In this document: piece by piece, positions 10,988 through 19,516 of the stretch
Numbering within the stretch: the stretch's first letter is position 1
Layout of the letters: each line of letters begins with the position of its first letter
NCBI RefSeq assembly: GCF_006547145.1
Contig: NZ_CP041244.1
Span: forward strand, 7,688,001-7,752,000
Direction: 5' to 3'
DNA: 64,000 nucleotides
DNA from: Actinomadura sp. WMMA1423
Lineage (GTDB): Bacteria > Actinomycetota > Actinomycetes > Streptosporangiales > Streptosporangiaceae
Translations under genes and position numbers: made by a program
Notes under the pieces: generated by a model
Databases searched by the model: none
Told to the model about the DNA's origin: nothing
The model's input: only the letters and a program-made list of their open reading frames with translations

Positions 10988-11295
10988 CCGCCGGGAGGAG
11001 TCCCCGGGAGGCGCGGCGTAGCTGGCCGCATCCGGACAGGCGCTGTCCGTAATGAAGCGACTACCGCTGGTGAGAGCCGCGCGGCCCAGGCAGACTCCCT
11101 CCGCAATGGCGGTTGTGCACTCTCCGTAATCGACTGAGGTGGGCGAGGCTCTGGAAGCCCAGCGTGACTTGCTGAACACTGGGCGTGTTCAATCCTCACT
11201 GGTCACCCCCCGCCACCCGCGTCCCCGGCACCCCCCTGCGTCTCCGGGGACGCGCGGATCCCGGCGGTGCGGGGACCACCGTCGAAGGAGAGCAC
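10988..11295. other. Intergenic region with one inverted repeat
   Basis: About 308 bases without a gene. The only clear structure is TGAACAC-N5-GTGTTCA at 11173-11191 (listed separately). TCCGTAAT appears twice (near 11047 and 11123), each followed by CGACT within a few bases. I see no RNA gene. Confidence 0.5.
11173..11191. promoter_or_regulatory. Inverted repeat TGAACAC-N5-GTGTTCA, candidate operator
   Basis: Perfect 7-bp arms with a TGGGC centre, about 105 bases upstream of the secreted-protein start. The size and symmetry fit a dimeric regulator site; the cognate regulator is unknown. Confidence 0.4.
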
Positions 11296-11658
11296 ATGCC
11301 GTCGATCAAGACGACCGCCCTGGCCCTGGCCGCGACCGCCGCGGTGACCGGCCTGGCCACCGCCGGGGCGGCCAGCGCCCAGTCCCCCTCCAGGCCGGCC
11401 GCGCACCGGGCCGCCGCCCTTCCGCCCGGCTACCAGCTCGTGACCCTGCCGAACGCCAACGTCCCCAACTTCCAGCGCCGGACCCTCCTCTGCCCCGGTG
11501 GCAAGCGCGTCCTCGGCGGCGGTGGGGAGGCGCGGGGCAACGGCGCCATCCTCGTCGGCTCGTTCCCGACCGACGACGCCCGCGGCTGGATCGTGCTCGG
11601 CCGCCAGACCGGCTTCAGCGACGTCGGCATCAGCGTCTTCGCGATCTGCGCCGACTGA
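11296..11658 (+). CDS. Small secreted protein of unknown function
   Basis: 120-residue exported protein. A Sec signal peptide is clear: SIKTTALALAATAAV hydrophobic core and cleavage near AGAASAQ, leaving about 90 residues. The mature part (VPNFQRRTLLCPGGKRVLGGGG, then GFSDVGISVFAICAD) carries two cysteines that could form one disulfide, and a Gly-rich turn. It resembles small actinobacterial secreted proteins with a beta-sandwich C-terminus, but I cannot name the family. ATG 11296 was chosen because AAGGAG ends five bases upstream and the signal peptide starts there; the frame extends upstream to 11185 without meaning. Confidence 0.8.
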   Translation: MPSIKTTALALAATAAVTGLATAGAASAQSPSRPAAHRAAALPPGYQLVTLPNANVPNFQRRTLLCPGGKRVLGGGGEARGNGAILVGSFPTDDARGWIVLGRQTGFSDVGISVFAICAD

Positions 11659-11712
11659 GGCGTCCCTCCCTTCCGCCGGTCCCTTCCGCCCTCGCGGCGG
11701 ACGGCGGAACGC

Positions 11713-11742
11713 AGAGGCCCCGGGCGACCGCCCGGGGCCTCT
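11713..11742. terminator. Bidirectional terminator between convergent genes
   Basis: Perfect 12-bp stem AGAGGCCCCGGG / CCCGGGGCCTCT with a six-base loop, placed between the secreted-protein stop (11658) and the parC stop (11747). Confidence 0.85.
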
Positions 11743-11746
11743 CGCG

Positions 11747-14236
11747 TCAGTCGTCGGGGGTGTCCTCCTCCGGAGGCGGCGGGCCCAGGGGGCCGCTGAT
11801 CGCGGTCAGCGGCTTGTCAAGCCTCTCGCCGGAGCCGTCCCGGCGGCCCAGGGTGACGTTGAGCATCGCCGGCCTGCCGCCCGCGGCCGCCGCGCGGAGC
11901 GGTGTCGGGGCCGCCCACGCCTGGAGAAGGACGTCCTCGCCCTTGAGGAACCGGTGGGCGCGGACGCCGCCGGTCGCGCGGCCCTTGGCCGGGAAGTCGG
12001 CGAAGTCGGCCAGCTTGATCGCTCCGGTCTGGGTGCCGGGCAGCGCGGAGGACGAACCGGAGACCGTGATGACGCGGGCCTCGCGGGCCGGGTCGAGGGC
12101 GCCGAACCACAGGACGCCCGCGCCGGAGCCGAGCTTGATGCCCGCCATGCCTCCGGCGGCCCGGCCCTGGGGACGGACGAGGGACGCGGCGAAGTGCAGG
12201 AGCTGCGCGTCGGTGGTGATGAAGACGAGGTGCTGCTCCTCGGACAGGAGCTGGACGGCGCCGACCACGCGGTCGCCCTCCTTGAGCCCGATGACCTCGA
12301 ACTCGTCGCGGTTGGCGGGGAAGTCGGGGACCACCCGTTTGACCACGCCCTGGGCGGTGCCCAGCGCCAGGCCGCCGCCCTCCTCGCCGACGGAGGCGAT
12401 GCCCACGACCGTCTCGTCCGGCTCCAGGTCGACGTACTCGGTGATCGGGGCCCCGCCCGCCAGGGACGGGGGCGTCGCGGACGGCGGCAGCGTCGGCAGG
12501 TCGAGGACGTCGACGCGGATCATGCGGCCCAGGGACGTCACCGCGCCGATCTGGCCGCGGGCCGTGGCGGGCACGACCGAGGTCAGCACGTCGTGCGCGG
12601 CGCGGGGCCCGCTGTCGGGCAGCGGCGACGCGTCGTGCGTCCGGGCCAGGAGGCCGGTCGTGGAGAGCAGCACCGTGCACGGGTCGTCGGCCACCTCCAG
12701 GGGCACGGCCTCCGCGGCGGTGTGGCCGGAGGACTCCAGCAGGACGGTCCGGCGCGGGGTGGAGAACTCCTTGACGACCTCGCCCATCTCCTTGGACACG
12801 AGGGCGCGCAGCTTCTTCTCCGACTCGAGGATCGCGGTCAGCTTGGCGATCTCCTTGGCGAGCTGCTCCTTCTCCTTCTCCAGCTCCAGGCGGTCGTAGC
12901 GGGTGAGGCGGCGCAGCGGGGTGTCGAGGATGTACTGCGCCTGGATCTCCGACAGCTCGAAGATCTGCATGAGGCGCTGCTTGGCCTGGGCGGCGTCGTC
13001 GCTCTGCCGGATGACCTGGATGACCTCGTCGATGTTCAGCAGCGCGACGAGCAGGCCGTCGACGAGGTGGAGGCGGTCCTCGCGCTTCTTGCGCCGGAAG
13101 AGCGAGCGCCTGCGGACGACGTCGATGCGGTGGTCGATGTAGACCTGGAGCAGGTCGCGCAGGCCGAGCGTGCGGGGCTGGCCGTCGACCAGGGCGACGT
13201 TGTTGATGCCGAACGTCTCCTCCATCGGCGTCAGCCGGTAGAGGTCGGCGAGGACGGCCTCGGGGTTGAAGCCGTTCTTGATCTCGATGACCAGGCGGAG
13301 GCCGACGGTGCGGTCGGTGAGGTCCTTCAGGTCGGAGATCCCCTGGATCTTCTTGGCGTTGACCAGTTCCTTGATCTTGGCCTTCACGCGCTCGGGGCCG
13401 ACGGCGTAGGGCAGCTCGCTGACGATGATGCCCTTGCGGCGGGGCGTGACGCTCTCGATGGAGACCGTGGCGCGGGTGCGGAAAGTCCCCCGGCCGCGCT
13501 CGTAGGCGTCGCGGATGCCCTCCAGGCCGACGATCCTGCCCCCGGTGGGCAGGTCGGGGCCGGGCACGAAGCGCATCAGCTCCTCGAGCGTGGCGTCCGG
13601 GTGGTCGATCAGGTGCCGGGCCGCGGCGACGACCTCGCCGAGGTTGTGCGGCGCCATGTTCGTCGCCATCCCGACCGCGATGCCGGACGCGCCGTTGACC
13701 AGCAGGTTCGGGAACGCGGCGGGCAGCACCTCCGGCTCCTGCTCCTGCCCGTCGTAGTTCGGGCGGAAGTCGACGGTGTCCTCGTCGATGGAGGTGACCA
13801 TCAGCATCGCCTCGCGGGACATCCGCGCCTCGGTGTACCGCATGGCGGCGGGCAGGTCGTCGCCGCCGAGCGAGCCGAAGTTGCCGTGCCCGTCGACCAG
13901 CGGCATCCGCATCGCCCAGGGCTGCGCCATCCGCACCATCGCGTCGTAGATGGCGCTGTCGCCGTGCGGGTGCAGCTTGCCCATGACCTCGCCGACGACG
14001 CGGGCGCACTTGACGTGCCCGCGGTCAGGGCGCAGCCCCATCTCGCTCATCGAGTACAGGATCCGGCGCTGGACGGGCTTCATGCCGTCGCGCGCGTCGG
14101 GAAGCGCCCGCTGGTAGATGACCGAGTAGGCGTACTCGAGGAAGCTGCCGCGCATCTCGTCGGAGACGTCGACGTCGACGATGTTCTCCTCGAAGTCCGG
14201 CGGCGGGGGAGGGGCTTGGGATCCGCGTCGTGCCAT
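11747..14236 (-). CDS. parC: DNA topoisomerase IV subunit A (ParC, GyrA-type)
   Basis: 829-residue DNA-cleaving subunit that pairs with ParE. The breakage-reunion domain shows MRGSFLEYAYSVIYQRALPD, GRAHGDS-like KLHPHGDSAIYDA and the catalytic Tyr134 (AAMRYTEAR). A coiled coil follows (about residues 440-490), then a C-terminal beta-pinwheel with repeated motifs such as RPQGRAAGGMAGIKL. The start was set at ATG 14234-14236 (MARRG) because relatives begin MARR; in-frame starts at 14245 and 14266 exist without homology. The gene is convergent with the secreted-protein gene across a strong terminator. Confidence 0.95.
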   Translation of the reverse strand: MARRGSQAPPPPPDFEENIVDVDVSDEMRGSFLEYAYSVIYQRALPDARDGMKPVQRRILYSMSEMGLRPDRGHVKCARVVGEVMGKLHPHGDSAIYDAMVRMAQPWAMRMPLVDGHGNFGSLGGDDLPAAMRYTEARMSREAMLMVTSIDEDTVDFRPNYDGQEQEPEVLPAAFPNLLVNGASGIAVGMATNMAPHNLGEVVAAARHLIDHPDATLEELMRFVPGPDLPTGGRIVGLEGIRDAYERGRGTFRTRATVSIESVTPRRKGIIVSELPYAVGPERVKAKIKELVNAKKIQGISDLKDLTDRTVGLRLVIEIKNGFNPEAVLADLYRLTPMEETFGINNVALVDGQPRTLGLRDLLQVYIDHRIDVVRRRSLFRRKKREDRLHLVDGLLVALLNIDEVIQVIRQSDDAAQAKQRLMQIFELSEIQAQYILDTPLRRLTRYDRLELEKEKEQLAKEIAKLTAILESEKKLRALVSKEMGEVVKEFSTPRRTVLLESSGHTAAEAVPLEVADDPCTVLLSTTGLLARTHDASPLPDSGPRAAHDVLTSVVPATARGQIGAVTSLGRMIRVDVLDLPTLPPSATPPSLAGGAPITEYVDLEPDETVVGIASVGEEGGGLALGTAQGVVKRVVPDFPANRDEFEVIGLKEGDRVVGAVQLLSEEQHLVFITTDAQLLHFAASLVRPQGRAAGGMAGIKLGSGAGVLWFGALDPAREARVITVSGSSSALPGTQTGAIKLADFADFPAKGRATGGVRAHRFLKGEDVLLQAWAAPTPLRAAAAGGRPAMLNVTLGRRDGSGERLDKPLTAISGPLGPPPPEEDTPDD

Positions 14237-14424
14237 GCCCCACATTGTGGCCGGTCCCGGGGACATCTTTCGCCCGCCCCACCGGGTGTTCCGGTCAAGA
14301 CGGTGGATCGATCCCGTTTCGTCACCTCCGCGGACCTGGCAGATTGAGCACGGACCGTTTCGGTCTCCCGCTCCGGATTCTCGTCGCCGGGGGCGGGGGT
14401 TCCGTCGAGCAGGTGGAGGTTTCG

Positions 14425-15588
14425 TTGAGCGGGCTGGCCGACTTCCAGAACTCGATCTATCTGCAGGGACTCGGGGACGTCCTGCCGGCGCTGCCCACGG
14501 ATCTGACGAAGCTGGAGGGGCTCGCCGAGCGGTCGCTGTCGGCGCGGGCGTTCGGCTACGTGGCCGGGTCGGCGGGCAGCGAGGCGACCGCGCGGGCCAA
14601 CCGCGCCGCGTTCGAGCGGTGGCGGATCGTCCCGCGCATGCTGCGAGACGTCGCCGAGCGCGACCTGTCGGCGACCGTGCTCGGCACGCCGATGCCGTCG
14701 CCGGTCCTGCTCGGCCCCATCGGCGTGCAGTCGATCTTCCACCCGGACGGCGAGCTCGCCGTGGCGCGGGCCGCGGCGGCCGAGGGCCTGACGATGGTGC
14801 TGAGCACCGCGGCCTCGTTCGCCATCGAGGAGGTGGCGGAGGCCAACGGGGACGGGCCGCGCTGGTACCAGCTGTACTGGCCGAAGGACAGGGACCTCGC
14901 CGTCAGCTTCCTGGAGCGCGCGAAGGCGGCCGGGTACACCGCCCTCGTCGTCACGCTCGACACCTTCACGCTGGCGTGGCGCCCGCGCGACCTCGACCAG
15001 GCCTACCTGCCCTTCCTGCGCGGGATCGGCGTCGCGAACTACTTCAGCGACCCGGTGTTCCAGAAGGCCGTCGGCGGGCCGGTGACGGACGCCAACCGCG
15101 ACATGGCGATCCTGCACTGGGTCGCCAACTTCGGGAACCCGTCCCTGACCTGGGACGATCTGGTCTTCCTGCGCGAGCACTGGGACGGGCCCATCGCGCT
15201 GAAAGGCATCCAGCATCCCGACGACGCCCGCCAGGCCGTGGACGCGGGCATGGACGGCGTCATCGTCTCCAATCACGGCGGCCGCCAGGTGGACGGCGCG
15301 GTCGCCTCGCTGGACGCGCTCCCCGGCGTGGTCGAGGCCGTCGGCGACCGGGCGGCCGTCCTCTTCGACAGCGGGATCCGGACGGGGGCGGACATCGCCA
15401 AGGCGCTCGCCCTCGGTGCCGAGGCCGTCCTGGTCGCGCGCCCGTACGCCTACGGGCTGGCGCTCGGAGGCCAGGCCGGCGTCCAGCACGTGCTGCGCTG
15501 CCTCCAGGCCGAACTGGAGCTGACCATGGCGCTCTCCGGCATCAGGCGTCCGGAAGAGCTGACCCCGGAGATCCTTGTGCGCGCGTAG
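14425..15588 (+). CDS. FMN-dependent alpha-hydroxy acid oxidase (lactate 2-monooxygenase-like)
   Basis: 387-residue TIM-barrel flavoenzyme that oxidises an L-2-hydroxy acid. FMN- and substrate-binding marks are VLLGPIGVQSIFHPDGE, MVLSTAASF, RWYQLYWPKDRD, ALKGIQHPDDA, the catalytic SNHGGRQVDGA (His284, Arg287) and DSGIRTGADIAKALALGA. YQLYWPKDRD and the Gln-Ala-Tyr loop after WRPRDLD resemble lactate 2-monooxygenase more than glycolate oxidase. TTG 14425 was chosen because GGAGG lies five bases upstream; GTG 14413 is an alternative. Its last 47 bases overlap the convergent FUSC gene, so the two messages are complementary at their 3' ends. Confidence 0.93.
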   Translation: MSGLADFQNSIYLQGLGDVLPALPTDLTKLEGLAERSLSARAFGYVAGSAGSEATARANRAAFERWRIVPRMLRDVAERDLSATVLGTPMPSPVLLGPIGVQSIFHPDGELAVARAAAAEGLTMVLSTAASFAIEEVAEANGDGPRWYQLYWPKDRDLAVSFLERAKAAGYTALVVTLDTFTLAWRPRDLDQAYLPFLRGIGVANYFSDPVFQKAVGGPVTDANRDMAILHWVANFGNPSLTWDDLVFLREHWDGPIALKGIQHPDDARQAVDAGMDGVIVSNHGGRQVDGAVASLDALPGVVEAVGDRAAVLFDSGIRTGADIAKALALGAEAVLVARPYAYGLALGGQAGVQHVLRCLQAELELTMALSGIRRPEELTPEILVRA

Positions 15589-16921
15589 CCGGGGAGAGCA
15601 CCGCGCGGATCCCGGCCACCGCGGAATCGATCTCCTCGACGGCGGCGCGGCCCCCGTTCTCGTGTTCGTCGGCGGGTTCCCCGGCCAGGACGCGGAGGTG
15701 GCCGCGGATGTCGCGCAGATGGTCGACCACGTCGGCGTGGTGCGGGCGCCGCCGCGTGACGGCCCGGTGCGCCCTCAGCGGCGGGTAGAGCCTGTCCAGT
15801 TCCGCGACGGCGCGCTCGAACCGGGTCAGCGCCCCGGGCTCGCCGCCGAGGGCCCGGGGCAGGACGGCCAGCGCCGCGGCCGCTCGGCGCCGCAGCACGT
15901 CCCGGGTCCGGAACGGCAGCACGAACCAGGCCGCCGCTACTCCGACGACCCCTCCGGCGAGGATGGCCTCCAGCCGGGACCAGAGCAGGGGCATCGCGGA
16001 CTGCCCGAAGTAGCCGTACAGCAGGGACAGGGCAGCGGTGATTCCTCCGGCCCAGTAGGCGTAGTTCCTGGGGCGCAGCCAGAGAGCGACGCCGAGCACC
16101 ACGAAGATGAGCGCGACGGAGCCCCAGGCCCCTGGAGCGAACACCCCGGCCATGAGGGCGGCCAGAAGGGTGCCGGCGGCGGCGCCGAGCGCGCGCAGGA
16201 GGCCCTTGTACAAGGCGTCTCCTTGCCCAAGGGCACCATTGCACACGATGAACGCGGTGAGGACGACCCAAGACCAGTGGTCGGGAAAGAAGAGATGTCC
16301 TGCGGCGAAGGCGGCGGCCAGGGCGACCGCCATCTGCGCGGCCATCCGTCCAACGGCGGGGCTTCGCCTCGTCCCCTTCGCAGACTCCTTCGGCTTCGCA
16401 GACTCCTTCGGCGGGGCGTGGCCGTCTCTGGTCAGGCGGTCGGCGAGCAGTTGGAACGCCGCCACCCAGGCCCACGCGAGGAGCGCCATCACCGGCGTCC
16501 ACACGAGGTGCCCCGGTGCTCGCGTATGCGGGATGACGAGGAGGGCGATCGCGGGAAGCGTCATCAGCGTGCCCGCCCGGCCGAACCGGCGCCCGAACCG
16601 GCGGATCCAGACCGCGGAGGTGACGAGGAGCACGAACGCGGCGTCACCCGCGACCGGATGGCCCGACATCAGCGTCCCCAGCCCGGCCGCCGCGAGGGCG
16701 ACGAGGGGCAGGACGAGGCACGCGGTGAGCCGGTCGGCCGGGGACGCGCCCCGCTGGGCTCCGGCGAGCGTGACGGACAGGACGACCGCCTGCATGACGG
16801 CGTCGGCTCCGAGGGGGGCGAGCCGGCCCAGGAGGAGCGCCGAACCGAAGGCCGCGAGGACGGCCGCCATGGTGACGGCGGCCGGCGGCACCGACCGGGG
16901 CCGCACTCCGGCGAGAGTCAT
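15542..16921 (-). CDS. FUSC family membrane protein (aromatic-acid/drug exporter-like)
   Basis: 459-residue inner-membrane protein of the fusaric-acid-resistance family. There are two blocks of about five membrane helices: residues 10-150 and 180-320, the second containing the FUSC_2 pattern (VALAAAFAAGHLFFPDHWSW). A Lys-Glu-rich cytosolic linker with a tandem PKESAK repeat separates them, and a helical cytosolic domain ends the protein. ATG 16919-16921 has GGAGG five bases upstream; the frame runs on to 17425 only as antisense of the marR gene. The divergent MarR gene with a shared operator suggests efflux induced by a small phenolic-type ligand. Confidence 0.9.
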   Translation of the reverse strand: MTLAGVRPRSVPPAAVTMAAVLAAFGSALLLGRLAPLGADAVMQAVVLSVTLAGAQRGASPADRLTACLVLPLVALAAAGLGTLMSGHPVAGDAAFVLLVTSAVWIRRFGRRFGRAGTLMTLPAIALLVIPHTRAPGHLVWTPVMALLAWAWVAAFQLLADRLTRDGHAPPKESAKPKESAKGTRRSPAVGRMAAQMAVALAAAFAAGHLFFPDHWSWVVLTAFIVCNGALGQGDALYKGLLRALGAAAGTLLAALMAGVFAPGAWGSVALIFVVLGVALWLRPRNYAYWAGGITAALSLLYGYFGQSAMPLLWSRLEAILAGGVVGVAAAWFVLPFRTRDVLRRRAAAALAVLPRALGGEPGALTRFERAVAELDRLYPPLRAHRAVTRRRPHHADVVDHLRDIRGHLRVLAGEPADEHENGGRAAVEEIDSAVAGIRAVLSPATRAQGSPGSALPDA

Positions 16922-16937
16922 GATCGCCTCCTCGAAA

Positions 16938-16959
16938 TTAGTAAGTGATATCTTAATAC
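16938..16959. promoter_or_regulatory. MarR operator and leaderless promoter between FUSC and marR
   Basis: AT-rich imperfect palindrome TTAGTAAG-TGATAT-CTTAATAC in a 39-base divergent gap; six of eight arm positions are symmetric. A TATCTT -10 box (16949-16954) lies within it and is followed by six bases and then the marR GTG start, so a bound repressor would block marR transcription directly and probably FUSC too. Confidence 0.7.
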
Positions 16960-16960
16960 T

Positions 16961-17383
16961 GTGGAGAGCGTCCCGACAGAGGCCGTGACGGAGATCCGGC
17001 ACGGGATCATGCGCATGTTGCGCCGGATGCGCGCGGCGAGGTCGCCCGAGGCGCTGAGCGCGAACAAGCTCACCGTGCTCGGCCACCTCTACCGCGGCGG
17101 CCCCGGCACGGCGGGCGAGGTGGCCGAGGCGGAAGGCCAGCGCCCGCAGTCCCTCACGCGCGTGTTCGCCGAGCTGGAGGCCGAGGGTCTGATCTCCCGC
17201 TCGCGCGCCGACCGGGACAGGCGGCGGGTCGTGCTGGCGATCACCGAGCGGGGCGCCGAGGCGCTGCGGCGCGACATCGCCCAGCGCGACGCCTGGCTGG
17301 CCGAGGCGCTCGACGGGCTCTCCGAGACCGAGCTCGACGTGCTGCGGGTCGCCGCCAGGCTCATGGAGCGCCTCGCCCGATAG
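16961..17383 (+). CDS. MarR family transcriptional regulator
   Basis: 140-residue winged-helix repressor. The fold is clear: dimerisation helix 1, HTH (AGEVAEAEGQRPQSLTRVFAEL), the wing with LISRSRADRDRRRVVLAITERG, where the Asp-Arg-Arg of the wing tip is conserved, and a C-terminal dimerisation helix. The GTG at 16961 follows the palindromic operator directly and has no ribosome site, so a leaderless start with autorepression is likely. The divergent FUSC exporter is the probable target. It is followed by the GH13 gene after 40 bases, but that gene has its own ribosome site. Confidence 0.93.
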   Translation: MESVPTEAVTEIRHGIMRMLRRMRAARSPEALSANKLTVLGHLYRGGPGTAGEVAEAEGQRPQSLTRVFAELEAEGLISRSRADRDRRRVVLAITERGAEALRRDIAQRDAWLAEALDGLSETELDVLRVAARLMERLAR

Positions 17384-17423
17384 TTCGCGGTTACGTAATG
17401 GTTTTCCGGGTAAGGAGACGCGC

Positions 17424-18695
17424 ATGCGCTGGCCCGATCACGTCATCTGGTGGCACGCCTACCCCCTCGGCTTCGTCGGCGCCGAACGCGCGGCCGCCAC
17501 CGCCCCGGCACCGCGGCTCGGACGGTTCGACGTCTGGCTCGACCATCTCGTGGGCCTCGGCTGCAACGGGCTCGCCCTCGGCCCGGTGTTCGCGTCCGAG
17601 ACGCATGGCTACGACACCGTCGACCACTACCGGGTCGATCCCCGGCTCGGCGGTGAGGACGACCTGCGGCGCCTGATCGACGAAGCGTCCCAGAAGGGGG
17701 TGCGCGTGCTGCTCGACGGCGTCTTCAACCACGTGGGACGCGGGTTCGGGCCCTTCGCCGACGTCGCCGCCAATGGCGACGCCTCCCCGTACCGGAAGTG
17801 GTTCCACGCCGACCTGCGCACGTTCGAGGGGCACGACCACCTCGTGACCCTGAACCATGCCGAACCCGAAGTCGCCGACTACGTCACCGACGTCATGGCC
17901 CACTGGCTGGAGCGCGGCATAGACGGGTGGCGCCTCGACGCCGCCTACGCCGTCCCCTCGGACTTCTGGCGGACGGTCACAGAGCGCGTCCGCGCGCGCT
18001 TCCCCGACGCCTGGTTCGTCGGAGAGGTCATCCATGGCGACTACGCCAGCCTCGTGCAGCAGACCGGATTCGACTCCGTCACCCAGTACGAGCTGTGGAA
18101 GGCCATCTGGAGCTCACTGAACGACCGGAACTTCTTCGAACTGGCCTACGCGCTCGGGCGCCACAACGGGATGCTGGCCACGTTCGCCCCGCAGACCTTC
18201 CTCGGCAACCACGACGTGACCCGCATCGCCACCCGGCTGACCGACCGGCGCGCCCTGGCCCACGCGCTGGTGGTCCTGATGACGGTCGGCGGCGTCCCGT
18301 CCGTCTACGCGGGGGACGAGTTCGCCCTCGAAGGACTCAAGGAGGAGCGCGAGGGCGGGGACGACGCCGTCCGGCCGGAGTTCCCGCCGGTTCCCGGTGA
18401 CGTTCCCGGCCACGGCGCGCCCCACCACCGCCTCTACCAGGACCTGATCGGCGTCAGACGGCGCCATCCCTGGCTCGTCCGGGCGCAGACCACGGCGGCC
18501 ACCTTGACGAACACGGCCTTCTCCTACACGGTGGGGGACGGCCAAGAGCGGCTGGGAGTCGTCCTGAACCTGGCTGAGGAGCCCGCCAAGGTCGACCTGC
18601 CCGCCGCCGGCTGGACGCGCGTGGCCGGTGACGCCGACTTCACCGGGGACGGCGCCGTCGTCCCGCCCGCAGGGTGGGCGATCGCCGAACCCTGA
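17424..18695 (+). CDS. Alpha-amylase family glycoside hydrolase (GH13)
   Basis: 423-residue cytosolic GH13 enzyme acting on alpha-glucosidic bonds. Catalytic triad: nucleophile Asp172 in GWRLDAAY, acid/base Glu201 in GEVIH, transition-state Asp264 in FLGNHD; conserved region I is DGVFNH (98-103). Domain order is (beta/alpha)8 barrel with a short B domain, then a C-terminal beta domain (ERLGVVLNLAEEPAKVDLP). There is no signal peptide. ATG 17424 has AAGGAG just upstream. It is shorter than secreted amylases and resembles small intracellular trehalose-synthase or glucosidase-like enzymes; substrate not determined. It is not coupled to other sugar genes. Confidence 0.92.
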   Translation: MRWPDHVIWWHAYPLGFVGAERAAATAPAPRLGRFDVWLDHLVGLGCNGLALGPVFASETHGYDTVDHYRVDPRLGGEDDLRRLIDEASQKGVRVLLDGVFNHVGRGFGPFADVAANGDASPYRKWFHADLRTFEGHDHLVTLNHAEPEVADYVTDVMAHWLERGIDGWRLDAAYAVPSDFWRTVTERVRARFPDAWFVGEVIHGDYASLVQQTGFDSVTQYELWKAIWSSLNDRNFFELAYALGRHNGMLATFAPQTFLGNHDVTRIATRLTDRRALAHALVVLMTVGGVPSVYAGDEFALEGLKEEREGGDDAVRPEFPPVPGDVPGHGAPHHRLYQDLIGVRRRHPWLVRAQTTAATLTNTAFSYTVGDGQERLGVVLNLAEEPAKVDLPAAGWTRVAGDADFTGDGAVVPPAGWAIAEP

Positions 18696-18716
18696 AGGAA
18701 CCGCCGTGGCCGGGCC

Positions 18717-18740
18717 GACCCATGACATTCGTCATGGGTC
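18717..18740. promoter_or_regulatory. Palindrome GACCCATGAC-ATTC-GTCATGGGTC
   Basis: Perfect 10-bp arms with a four-base centre, 21 bases after the GH13 stop and 67 bases before the ABC ATPase start. The TGAC-N4-GTCA core and the adjacent NarL-type system suggest a response-regulator operator; it could equally act as the GH13 terminator. Confidence 0.55.
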
Positions 18741-18807
18741 ACCCCTGAGATCCTCATGATCGTTTCCTGACGTCCGTGACTGCACGCCCGCGCCGCCGCC
18801 GGACAGC

Positions 18808-19476
18808 ATGGATGTCATGAAGGCACCTGTGATCGAGGTACGCGACCTGGACCTGAACGAGGCCGTCCGCAACGTCTCGTTCACCGTGGCGCGGGGGGAG
18901 GTCTACGCGCTGCTGGGCCGCTACGGCTCCGGCAAGACGGCCCTCCTGGAGATCCTCGCCGGGCTGCGGCGCCCCACCGGCGGCGCCGTCCGGATCCGCG
19001 GCGTCGACCCCTACGCCGACCGCAACGCCGCGCGCGCCGGGGCCGTCTGGCGCGACGGCGGCCTTTTCCCCGGCCTGACCGTCGCCGAGGTCGTCGACAC
19101 CTGGCGGCGCTGGACCCTGGACCCGCTCACCCGCGACCGGGCACTGCGGCTGGCCCGCCTCACCCGCCTCGCCGACGTGCCGTTCGAGCGGCTCACCATC
19201 GGGCAGCGGCGCCTGCTCGACCTGGCGCTGGCCCTGGTCGGACGGTCGGACGTGCTCGTCCTCGACGAGCCCACCGCCGGGCTCGACACCGCCGCGGCGC
19301 GCGAGGTGTGGTCGGTCCTGCGGGCGCTGGCCGCGGACGGCGTCGCGGTGGTGGTCACGACCCGCGACCCGGACGAGGCCTGCCGCGCGGACCGGGTCGG
19401 CGTCCTGGACGAGGGCCGCCTGGTCACGGGACGGGACGCCGCCCGCCTCCGCGCCGTCCGCCCCCGGGCCGCCTGA
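18808..19476 (+). CDS. Orphan ABC ATPase with degenerate motifs
   Basis: 222-residue ABC-type ATPase with no permease gene beside it. Walker A GRYGSGKT and Walker B VLVLDEPTAGLD are intact. Three other catalytic elements are altered: the Q-loop reads VWRDGGLFPG where the family has VFQ (Gln to Arg), the signature is LTIGQRR in place of LSGGQ, and the H-loop reads TTRDPDEA in place of TTHDMDEA (His to Arg). ATP binding looks preserved but normal hydrolysis is doubtful. It is followed after 40 bases by a DesK-like kinase and DesR-like regulator and preceded by a 24-base palindrome. It may be a regulatory or relic subunit. Start ATG 18808; ATG 18817 is an alternative. Confidence 0.85.
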   Translation: MDVMKAPVIEVRDLDLNEAVRNVSFTVARGEVYALLGRYGSGKTALLEILAGLRRPTGGAVRIRGVDPYADRNAARAGAVWRDGGLFPGLTVAEVVDTWRRWTLDPLTRDRALRLARLTRLADVPFERLTIGQRRLLDLALALVGRSDVLVLDEPTAGLDTAAAREVWSVLRALAADGVAVVVTTRDPDEACRADRVGVLDEGRLVTGRDAARLRAVRPRAA

Positions 19477-19504
19477 GCCCCCGCATCCCCCCTTGACGGC
19501 CGCA

Positions 19505-19510
19505 TACGCT
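19505..19510 (+). promoter_or_regulatory. -10 box of a leaderless promoter for the second kinase gene
   Basis: TACGCT, then six bases, then GTG 19517. It would allow the kinase and regulator to be transcribed without the upstream ATPase. Confidence 0.5.
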
Positions 19511-19516
19511 GGGCGC

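Noticed and set aside
14080..15489. 469-residue minus-strand ORF opposite the FMN oxidase
   Set aside because: Shadow frame; the plus-strand gene has catalytic motifs and a ribosome site.
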